Both the position numbers and the translations under genes were made by a program. A DNA stretch of 12,549 bases. Source: an uncultured Hungatella sp. (GTDB taxonomy: Bacteria > Bacillota > Clostridia > Lachnospirales > Lachnospiraceae). The notes under the pieces are model-generated. The model was not told the DNA's origin and made no database searches. It saw only the letters and a list, made by a program, of their open reading frames with translations. Shown here piece by piece: positions 6,624 through 12,549 of this stretch. Location of the stretch: the NCBI GenBank assembly GCA_959018155.1, contig CAUEKH010000037.1:1-12549 (forward strand). The letters are read 5' to 3'. Each line of letters starts with the position of its first letter. Positions within the stretch are counted from its first letter, which is position 1.

Positions 6624-7337
6624 TTAAAGCTTCCGTCTCGCGAAATCCACGAACTTGAATTTATCCGGCCGGTGGCGTGACTCTGTATACTGGAACAGCG
6701 TGGAGTCTTCCAGATACGTATAACTTTTCACCACAACGATCATGTCGTAATTTTTCATGTCGAGAAGACGTTCATCTTCTTCAGTAGCCATCCGAACCGT
6801 AATTTCCTTCATGGCAAAACCGATCTTTAAGCCGACCTCCTGCTCCAAATACTCATACACCGAATCCTGGGCCGCCCGCAGAGGAAGGTTCCTCACCACT
6901 TTTCTGGAGAAATAGTCCTTATCAATGATAATCTTCTCCCCGTCAATTTCTCTGACCCGCTCTAAGACAAATGCCTCATCCTCAGGGCCTAACTGCAGGG
7001 CTTCCATCAGCTTCGGCTCATTCTTGATGATCTCCAAATTCTCCACATACGTCCTGGGCTTTGAATCGGAATACCGGTAGATTTCCTTAAAACTGGCTAT
7101 TTCCGAGACAGGAAAATTGAATTTGTTTTTGTCGAGAACCTCGGCCGCCTTTCCGCGCGCTTTCTTAATATAACCGTCCTGCACCAGCAAATCCAGCGCT
7201 TTCCTCACCGTATCTCTTGAGGCCCCGGTCATTTCCATCAGTTCACCTTCTGACGGAAGCTTATCTCCCGGCCTGTATTCCTTTCGTTCAATCTGTTCCA
7301 GCAGTTGATTGTATAGATGTTTATATTTACTCTCCAT
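6624..7337 (-). CDS. treR: Trehalose operon transcriptional repressor TreR (GntR/HutC family)
   Basis: A 237-residue cytoplasmic repressor. Residues 1-70 form the GntR winged helix: YNQLLEQIERKEYRPGDKLP, then SEGELM, with the recognition helix around SRDTVRKALDLLVQDGYI (40-57). Residues about 78-232 are a UTRA effector domain, which in TreR binds trehalose-6-phosphate and releases the operator. Length and C-terminal FVDFARRKL agree with TreR of Bacillus. The start at 7337 has AGGAG only 4 nt upstream; the N-terminus fits the family and no better start exists. The gene has its own promoter carrying a TreR-like site, so it is probably autoregulated, and its own terminator. Other HutC-type sugar regulators are alternatives, but the adjacent treP-treA pair makes TreR much the best call. 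Confidence 0.93.
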   Translation of the reverse strand: MESKYKHLYNQLLEQIERKEYRPGDKLPSEGELMEMTGASRDTVRKALDLLVQDGYIKKARGKAAEVLDKNKFNFPVSEIASFKEIYRYSDSKPRTYVENLEIIKNEPKLMEALQLGPEDEAFVLERVREIDGEKIIIDKDYFSRKVVRNLPLRAAQDSVYEYLEQEVGLKIGFAMKEITVRMATEEDERLLDMKNYDMIVVVKSYTYLEDSTLFQYTESRHRPDKFKFVDFARRKL

Positions 7338-7395
7338 ATGACTCCTCGCTTTTTCGTGTCTTTCTTTCTATGTCTATTCTCTATGTCTTATAGGT

Positions 7396-7424
7396 ATTTT
7401 AACATATACGTACAAGTCAGTCAA
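7396..7424 (-). promoter_or_regulatory. treR promoter with TreR-like operator in its spacer
   Basis: On the minus strand TTGACT (7419-7424) and TAAAAT (7396-7401) are 17 bp apart. The site at 7401-7418 lies in the spacer in the same register as in the treP promoter. One half (AACATATACG on the plus strand) is identical to the treP palindrome, the other is degenerate. This predicts weaker autoregulation than at treP. Confidence 0.8.
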
Positions 7425-7479
7425 TATGGACAACCTGTTTCCTATATAATTATTTCTTCTCTGAGGCTGTTCCAGCCGG

Positions 7480-8691
7480 CTAAAATGCCACTTCCACTGT
7501 GATCGCAACATCCGCCGATGAGAAATCGCCCCCACCGCCTGCGCCCGTTCCCATTCCAACGTCAATCCCGCCGGCTGCGCCTGAAATAAAGTCAGAACTC
7601 TGCTCCAAATGTTCCGCCTCATAATCATTCCGATTCCGCCAGTCCCCAAAAATCATGTAAGTATCAGAAATCCCCTCCTGCACCAGGCGGGAGTCCGCCC
7701 TGAGCCTGGCGGAACGCCGTTTCTTTAATTCCAGCTTAATCTGTCGTACTCTCTTCTCTTTCCTCGCTTTTTCCGCCCGTTTTTTGCGAACTCCAAGCAG
7801 TTCTTCCTCTTCCAGCTTCTTAATCTTCCGATTTCCTCTGGCCAGCAGCTTTTGTAAGGAATTCAGAACCTGCCTCGCCTTCAGACGTTCCTTCTCATCT
7901 CCGAAGCAGGAGGCAAGGCGAAGATTTCCAATACTGCGGTGAATATCCCCCATCACCTTTTTTACCTCGCCTTTGGAACCGGCTCTTGCAAGGCCGGAGT
8001 AGTGGCTCATGGCAGAGTAAGATACATTCACAGGTTTTCTGAAATCTGTTTTAGAGGTTTTCTGTCCGCTCTCCGGCATTCCGTGAAGCACGGTCGCCTC
8101 TGGAATTCCAGACCTGGAAGATGACGACTTCTCTGTCATTTTTTTAATAAAATCCGTCTGGGAAGATTCAGGCAGAGACCAGAACACGGCTCTGTCGCTG
8201 TCAAGCCAGACTCCCTGCCCGGCTGGAATCCGGCCGCCCGTCCCGTGCCCGCCTGCACTGTCATTTCCAGCAGCCAACCGGCGAATCATGTCGGTCAGAA
8301 TGGACACACATCGATCAAATTCCTCACCGTTTTTCCCCATCCGCTCCAGAAATTCCTGGCTGATCACCACATATTTTCCGTTTCCCAGCCCTGCTGCCAG
8401 CCGCTTCAGTTCTTCTGTCCCGATTCCCGCACCACTTTCTCCTCCCGGCTCTTTTACCAGGATAGACACTTCCGGGCAGTCCTGTGCCAGAGTGTGCAAA
8501 TAGTCTGATATCACAGACCCGGGAACCGGCTGGCTTCGGTCCATCGACAGTTCCACTTTATCGCCACTGAAAGAAGCAGAACCTCTCATCACTTCCCTCT
8601 CTCCGCTGTTTTTTCCTCCCCCTGATACACTGATTGCATTTCCGGCCCTGTAACTGGATAAAACTCTCCCATAGCCTTCGATTTGGACCAT
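7480..8691 (-). CDS. Conserved-looking protein of unknown function with basic C-terminal helix
   Basis: I do not recognise a characterised family. From ATG 8691 the protein is 403 residues; the frame is open to an ATG at 8745, but that start has no ribosome site and its first codons form a hairpin (8729-8743). ATG 8691 has AGGAG 4 nt upstream and begins MVQIEGYGRVLSSY; GTG 8712 with AGGGGG is another option. Parts, numbered from 8745: a serine/glycine-rich stretch (35-75); a compact domain (about 80-160) with DYLHTLAQDCPEVSILV and GKYVVISQEFLERMGKN; a linker; then a helical, strongly Lys/Arg-rich segment (255-350, e.g. KKRAEKARKEKRVRQIK); and a glycine-rich tail ending VAITVEVAF. The middle domain loosely resembles DUF6033-type proteins of Lachnospiraceae (from memory, unverified). 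No signal peptide or membrane segment. It is monocistronic, with its own promoter. Confidence 0.8.
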   Translation of the reverse strand: MVQIEGYGRVLSSYRAGNAISVSGGGKNSGEREVMRGSASFSGDKVELSMDRSQPVPGSVISDYLHTLAQDCPEVSILVKEPGGESGAGIGTEELKRLAAGLGNGKYVVISQEFLERMGKNGEEFDRCVSILTDMIRRLAAGNDSAGGHGTGGRIPAGQGVWLDSDRAVFWSLPESSQTDFIKKMTEKSSSSRSGIPEATVLHGMPESGQKTSKTDFRKPVNVSYSAMSHYSGLARAGSKGEVKKVMGDIHRSIGNLRLASCFGDEKERLKARQVLNSLQKLLARGNRKIKKLEEEELLGVRKKRAEKARKEKRVRQIKLELKKRRSARLRADSRLVQEGISDTYMIFGDWRNRNDYEAEHLEQSSDFISGAAGGIDVGMGTGAGGGGDFSSADVAITVEVAF

Positions 8692-8822
8692 GCTTCTCCT
8701 CACGCTGTCCACAATCGCGCCCCCTTCCGGCGGAACCTCCGCCATTTTATCTTTTTATACGATTTGCCATCTGTTCCCCGGTTTCTTACACAGATAGCCG
8801 TTCACTGCCTGTCATTACTTTG

Positions 8823-8851
8823 ATTCTAACAGATTCCTTTCTGTATTGCAA
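8823..8851 (-). promoter_or_regulatory. Promoter of the unknown gene, with a structured leader
   Basis: On the minus strand TTGCAA (8846-8851) and TAGAAT (8823-8828) are exactly 17 bp apart, predicting a start near 8816 and a leader of about 125 nt to ATG 8691. The leader contains a 9-bp hairpin (8766-8774 with 8790-8798) and a 6-bp hairpin, GGCGGA/TCCGCC (8729-8743). I cannot match it to a known riboswitch class. Confidence 0.7.
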
Positions 8852-8896
8852 CTTACCGGATTCCTTTATGAAAGAATAAAACAGCGCCGGATGATA

Positions 8897-8936
8897 CGAT
8901 AACCTGCACGCTCCGCGCACAGGTCACCGTCTTCAA
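8897..8936 (-). repeat. 40-nt hairpin element, copy 2 (downstream of the pectin operon)
   Basis: It matches 2769-2808 at 39 of 40 positions; the only change is T2797 to C8925. On minus-strand RNA this turns an A-U pair into G-U, so the 12-bp stem is kept. Like copy 1, it lies downstream of a minus-strand operon and directly beyond a hairpin of unrelated sequence. Unlike copy 1, no T-tract follows the stem on the minus strand, so this copy is not itself an intrinsic terminator. Confidence 0.85.
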
Positions 8937-8975
8937 CAAAAGCCGGAAAACAGGAGACTCTCCCATTTTCCGGCT
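8937..8975 (-). terminator. Likely terminator of the pectin operon
   Basis: AGCCGGAAAA (8941-8950) pairs with TTTTCCGGCT (8966-8975), a perfect 10-bp stem with a 15-nt loop that may form a further GGAG/CTCC pairing. On the minus strand it ends in TTTTG, a short T-tract. It lies 20 bp after the deacetylase-like gene. Confidence 0.65.
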
Positions 8976-8995
8976 CTTCCATTTGTCCTTCGTTC

Positions 8996-9802
8996 CTACA
9001 GGCTTACCACCGCTCCGCCCGGAACCTCCACAATCTCATTATCCACGCTGATCCACACGCTGCACGCAGACGGATTGTACACTTTATCGGCGTTAATCGT
9101 ATATTTCAGGCGCTTTGCCGCATTCATATAATCGACAATCTCGATATTCGTCGCATACCAGGTATCTTCCCGGCCTCCGGCCATTTTACAGAATTCTTCC
9201 ATCAAATCCCAGTTGTTGTCTCTGGAAAATTCATAGCTGTGGCCCCACACATACATCATGTAGAGGTACTGGGTCTTAAATAACTCCGTAAATGCCTTTC
9301 CATCTTCCAGCAGATTGTGGTTGTGATGGCAGGTCGCCGTCCATTTTAAGAAATTCTCCGGCATACCGAAGCCATGGGTATCTCCCACGAGACGGCTGTA
9401 CTCGATCCCCAGGGACGGAAGCATGGAGACAATCTCCTCACTCCAGGAACCATTTGGATAAGACATGCCGCGCACCGGATAGCCCATGACCCGCTCCAGT
9501 TCCCTGCGGTCCTCCAAAACCTGGAGAGCCACCTGGTCGAGGGGCGATCTGGCTATAGTTGGATGAAGAACCGTATGGCATGATACCTCATGTCCCCGAT
9601 AAAGTTCTGGCCATTCCGCCTCCGGAATTCTCTCCGGTCCCTTTAGCCCGGAATTGATGTGGAACGTTCCCTTAATCCCGTAACGGTTGAAAATCTCGAT
9701 CAACTGACGATCTTCCAGTTTTCCGTCATCGTAACTCATGGTTAAAACCTTGTGTTTTCCGCCTGGAAAACAGGTATAAATATTTTTCAGTCTGCTCATC
9801 AT
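8996..9802 (-). CDS. Polysaccharide deacetylase-like protein (NodB fold, CE4 type)
   Basis: A 268-residue protein with the NodB homology motifs in order: motif 1 SYDDG with Asp25 and Asp26; motif 2 CHTVLHP with metal-ligand candidates His76 and His80; motif 3 MSYPNGSW at 113-120, where CE4 enzymes more often have R-x-P-Y-G; and a late WGHSYEF with His188. Enzymes of this fold remove acetyl groups from sugars using a metal ion. No signal peptide is visible, so it is probably cytoplasmic, which argues against cell-wall modification. The first ATG overlaps the GH105 stop by four bases (ATGA); the second ATG at 9799 is equally possible. Coupling to GH105 and PL11-CE12 genes suggests it acts on pectin-derived oligosaccharides, but the substrate is unknown. 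Confidence 0.85.
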   Translation of the reverse strand: MMSRLKNIYTCFPGGKHKVLTMSYDDGKLEDRQLIEIFNRYGIKGTFHINSGLKGPERIPEAEWPELYRGHEVSCHTVLHPTIARSPLDQVALQVLEDRRELERVMGYPVRGMSYPNGSWSEEIVSMLPSLGIEYSRLVGDTHGFGMPENFLKWTATCHHNHNLLEDGKAFTELFKTQYLYMMYVWGHSYEFSRDNNWDLMEEFCKMAGGREDTWYATNIEIVDYMNAAKRLKYTINADKVYNPSACSVWISVDNEIVEVPGGAVVSL

Positions 9803-10848
9803 AATGCACCATCCCCTGCAACATTTTCATAATTCAACACGGCGCTGAAGAATGCGAGAGCCATGCCCTGTCCCCAGCCCTGAATCCATTTTTTAGAAAT
9901 ATTCCGGTATCCGTCCCGGTCCTTCATGACTGCGGTTCCACCCGACACATCGGTTAAACGGCCGTCCGCCGCCACATGGCTTAAAACGCCTTCGATGGAT
10001 TTCTCTATGTATTTGATATGAAGCGGATTGCCCTTCACCGTCATGGCAGCGGCAATTCCGGCGGAGGCGGAGAGTTCCTCATACGACTCCTCATCGTCTA
10101 AAATAGTCCTCCATAAGCCATTTTCCGTCTGGAGAAGCTTTAACGCGGAGAGCTGCTCATTTAAGCTTCCGACAATCTCCAGATACTGCGGATATAAATA
10201 GCACTCCGGCAGAATCCGTCCCACCATGCTCATGGTGTAAGCGGCCCAGCAGTTGGCGCGGCCCCAGTAAAAGCCTGACATGTGATCCTTTGTGATGTTG
10301 TTGTAGCCGTGGTACCAGAGACCCGTTCCCTCATCCTGTAAATACTGGATATGCCAGTAATACTGATTGAGCGCGTCATCCACCAGCGCCGCATCCTTCG
10401 TCATGACGCCGACACGAAGCATGAAAAATGCCGCCATGAACAGGGTATCGGCCCAGCACTGCTCCGGGAAATCGTTGTTCGCTGACACCGTATGCTGAAG
10501 CACACTGTCGCCAAACCGAAGAGCTTCCGTGCGAAGATAGTCGATTTTCGACTTGATGATATCCATGTACTTCTCCTCGCCGGTAGCCTGATATAAGGTA
10601 ATCAGGCAGTGGCCCATGGCGCAGGTGTTGACGGTCCATTTTGGAAGCCCCAGTTCAATCAGTTCATCGACCCTCTCCTTTAAAAAGTCTAAATAGTCTT
10701 CCTTCTTCGTGATCTCATACGCTTCCGCAATCCCGTAATACGCCACTCCACAAGGCCAGTCCCAGGACATATCCATGCGCTTCGTCCTGTCTACCAGTAA
10801 ATCCATGGCTGTCTCAATTCTCGCTCTGTCAAAATTCAGTTTTCCCAT
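9799..10848 (-). CDS. Unsaturated rhamnogalacturonyl hydrolase (GH105 family)
   Basis: A 349-residue (alpha/alpha)6-barrel enzyme that removes the unsaturated galacturonyl residue left at the non-reducing end of rhamnogalacturonan fragments by lyases. Family marks: SWDWPCGVAYYGI (28-40), CWADTLFM with Asp134 matching the catalytic aspartate of YteR, LWYHGYN (177-183), YWGRANCW (194-201) and GWGQGMALAF near the end. No signal peptide, so it is cytoplasmic as usual for the family. GGAGG at 10857-10861 with 8-nt spacing supports the ATG. It lies 94 bp after the PL11-CE12 gene with no terminator between them, and its stop overlaps the deacetylase-like start, so the three probably form one operon. 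GH88 is related, but these motifs fit GH105 better. Confidence 0.92.
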   Translation of the reverse strand: MGKLNFDRARIETAMDLLVDRTKRMDMSWDWPCGVAYYGIAEAYEITKKEDYLDFLKERVDELIELGLPKWTVNTCAMGHCLITLYQATGEEKYMDIIKSKIDYLRTEALRFGDSVLQHTVSANNDFPEQCWADTLFMAAFFMLRVGVMTKDAALVDDALNQYYWHIQYLQDEGTGLWYHGYNNITKDHMSGFYWGRANCWAAYTMSMVGRILPECYLYPQYLEIVGSLNEQLSALKLLQTENGLWRTILDDEESYEELSASAGIAAAMTVKGNPLHIKYIEKSIEGVLSHVAADGRLTDVSGGTAVMKDRDGYRNISKKWIQGWGQGMALAFFSAVLNYENVAGDGAL

Positions 10849-10942
10849 TTATAATTCCTCCAATTTCGTAATTTTCCTTGATTCATTCCTTACCATGTCT
10901 GTTTCTTCTATATAAATATAATCGCGTTTCCACCCTGTCTGA

Positions 10943-12549
10943 TTATAATATACTGCCTTTCACCGCATCTGCAAATACTTTCGCGTAAATTTCCGCACCC
11001 TTCTGCACCAGATGCACGTTGTCCTCCCGATACCAGGAAGCCGTCTCCCGGCTGTCGGCTTTTTCACACAGCGTTCTCGTTAAATTTCCCATGTCCACGT
11101 AAAGGAGTCCTTCCCTCTCAGCCAGCCGCCGCATCACCTTACCGTATTCCGGAAGCAGCCTTGCTATCTTTACCACCTCATCAGGTTCAGACGCGGAAAG
11201 CGCCTCACCATTCCCCATCGTCTCAGAACAGGGGCGCAGCGTGATGGAAGAGACAAGAACCGCTGTCGCTCCGGCCTTCTTTGCCGTGTCCACATACTCC
11301 ATCAGGGAATTTTCAAACTCCTCCACCGGCACGTATCTCTCCGGTTTTGAGGCAGACGCATCATTGTGGCCAAACTGGATCACCAGATAATCCCCGCTCT
11401 TTATGTGCTTTCTGATATCATCGAGTCTGCCCTCTTCCCGGAAGGTTTTCGAAGATCGGCCTCCCATGGCGCAGTTGTCGACAATAACATGACGGTTTTC
11501 ATAACACATTTCCTGAGTGAAGGGGCAGTCCTGCCGGTGGTATGTAAGAATCGCATTTTCCGCGTCAAAACAGGATAAGAATTCCTCTCCCCAGCCGGTC
11601 TGCGGGCGGCTCTCCTCTCCATACGACTGCATGGTGGAGTCACCCGCTAAGTAAATGACCGGCTTTCTCTGCATTTCCGGCAGCACCTGGGCGAAATCCA
11701 TATCGGATGCATAATAGAATTTCGGGTATCCCGGCTGATTATAGCAGTTATTCTGCCATGCAGCGCCGCAGCGGTACTGGCTGTCGTGCATCAGGGTGAA
11801 CAGCTTATGGTCCGTCACCCCGGAAGACGTATAGATTCTGATTGCAGAACTGTCCTCGGTCCGCAGAAGAAGTTCTTCCCTGAAATCACCGAAAATATCG
11901 GCCACAAGGCACGGATTTCCCTTGGTTCCATTGTTGGTCAGCGTACCTTCCGGGACAAGCATGGCCCCGCGGGTGAAATCATTGACAACGCCCACCGGCT
12001 TTTCTTTTAAGTAATCAACCCCATCCGTAATCTGGGTTGTCAAATCACCGCTGAAACGGATGGACATGTTGGTTCCCGGAGTCTTCGTCCCTAAAAGCTT
12101 CCCGTTGCAGTCGTAAAGTCCCACATCATTGACCCAGCACTGGAGGCCGCGCACGTCAGGCAGAACCTTTCCCACCATGCAGCGCCCCAAATCCTCTGTG
12201 GCGTACTGGCCGAACAGGGCTTTCCCCGTTCCGGCATCCCGGAGGGCATAGCCGTACGGCGCAAACTGCGCCCCCTCAAAGACGTTGAAAATCTCCAGTC
12301 CAGGACGGTCCGGGTTGATGTCGGCCACATGCATGGCATCACCGTGACCCATTTTGAGCAAAGTGCCGTCAGGCAGGCGGTCGTAGGAACTGTAGAGCAG
12401 GCGGCCGTCATGGTCGATGCAGGCGCCTCCGTAGATAATTTCCATACAGCCGTCGCCGTCCACATCAGCGGTGGAAAGTGAATGGTTCCCCTGACCGGCC
12501 AGGCAGCCGAATTCCGGGTCACTTCCCTCTTTCAGATGCGGATTGTCGC
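10943..12549 (-). CDS. Rhamnogalacturonan endolyase (PL11) fused to GDSL rhamnogalacturonan acetylesterase (CE12), 5' end missing
   Basis: The frame is open to the right edge, giving 534 residues; a GTG at 12463 is internal, because PL11 sequence continues upstream of it. Residues 1 to about 290 are the C-terminal part of a PL11 lyase beta-propeller: GQGNHSLSTADVDGDG with a calcium-binding DxDGDG loop, MGHGDAMHVADINPDRPGLE, NNGTKGNPCLVADIFGDFREE and LMHDSQYR. PL11 enzymes cut the rhamnose-galacturonate backbone of rhamnogalacturonan-I. From about residue 296 an SGNH/GDSL esterase follows: YLAGDSTMQ with nucleophile Ser304, NCAMGGRSS (Gly362/363), FGHND (Asn395) and DNVH (Asp509, His512), the full catalytic set. 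CE12 members remove acetyl groups from rhamnogalacturonan. Joining both in one chain allows deacetylation and cleavage of the same polymer. Localisation cannot be judged because the N-terminus is outside. Confidence 0.93.
   Translation of the reverse strand, partial: DNPHLKEGSDPEFGCLAGQGNHSLSTADVDGDGCMEIIYGGACIDHDGRLLYSSYDRLPDGTLLKMGHGDAMHVADINPDRPGLEIFNVFEGAQFAPYGYALRDAGTGKALFGQYATEDLGRCMVGKVLPDVRGLQCWVNDVGLYDCNGKLLGTKTPGTNMSIRFSGDLTTQITDGVDYLKEKPVGVVNDFTRGAMLVPEGTLTNNGTKGNPCLVADIFGDFREELLLRTEDSSAIRIYTSSGVTDHKLFTLMHDSQYRCGAAWQNNCYNQPGYPKFYYASDMDFAQVLPEMQRKPVIYLAGDSTMQSYGEESRPQTGWGEEFLSCFDAENAILTYHRQDCPFTQEMCYENRHVIVDNCAMGGRSSKTFREEGRLDDIRKHIKSGDYLVIQFGHNDASASKPERYVPVEEFENSLMEYVDTAKKAGATAVLVSSITLRPCSETMGNGEALSASEPDEVVKIARLLPEYGKVMRRLAEREGLLYVDMGNLTRTLCEKADSRETASWYREDNVHLVQKGAEIYAKVFADAVKGSIL

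Noticed and set aside
10880..10940. cre-like sequence and promoter between the PL11-CE12 and GH105 genes
   Set aside because: TGGAAACGCGATTA has two to three mismatches to cre, and no -35/-10 pair with acceptable spacing was found. The gap is better seen as an internal operon spacer.
12463..12463. GTG as the start of the PL11-CE12 protein
   Set aside because: The same frame continues upstream to the window edge with conserved PL11 sequence (GQGNHSLSTAD), and there is no ribosome site.

Overview
The window looks like a chromosomal segment of a gut-type Clostridia (Firmicutes), most likely Lachnospiraceae. This is inferred from strong AGGAGG-type ribosome sites, a yybP-ykoY manganese riboswitch, a GntR-type TreR trehalose operon and a pectin-fragment utilisation cluster. 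No rRNA, tRNA, CRISPR array or intact insertion sequence was seen.

Layout, left to right. (1) Positions 1-1437, minus strand: N-terminal part of a multi-PAS sensor protein that runs off the left edge. (2) 1438-1790: back-to-back promoters, then a manganese riboswitch whose terminator overlaps its closing helix, then mntP (manganese exporter) on the plus strand. (3) 2352-2903: no intact gene. It holds a 30-bp tandem repeat, a relic of a cell-wall-binding-repeat protein on the minus strand, copy 1 of a 40-nt hairpin element, and a plus-strand terminator. (4) 2904-7337, minus strand: the trehalose locus treR, then treP-treA. TreP (EIIBC) imports and phosphorylates trehalose, TreA splits trehalose-6-phosphate, and TreR represses. 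The treP and treR promoters are built the same way, with a TreR-like palindrome filling the 17-bp spacer between -35 and -10. The 652-bp gap between treR and treP carries a strong bidirectional terminator, 17 copies of a 12-bp repeat, and nothing else recognisable apart from a possible short protein relic. (5) 7480-8691, minus strand: an unrecognised protein with a very basic helical C-terminal half, a good promoter and a structured leader. (6) 8746-8995: that promoter, copy 2 of the 40-nt hairpin element and a terminator. (7) 8996-12549, minus strand: a rhamnogalacturonan cluster made of a PL11 lyase-CE12 acetylesterase fusion (5' end outside the window), a GH105 unsaturated rhamnogalacturonyl hydrolase and a NodB-type deacetylase-like protein.

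How it works together: trehalose and rhamnogalacturonan-I fragments are both taken as carbon sources. In the pectin cluster the lyase cuts the backbone, the esterase strips acetyl groups, and GH105 removes the unsaturated uronic acid left by the lyase. The most unusual signal is the 40-nt element. It occurs twice (39/40 identical), each time downstream of a minus-strand operon and beside a hairpin of unrelated sequence. Its stem pairs fully, using G-U wobbles, only when read as minus-strand RNA.
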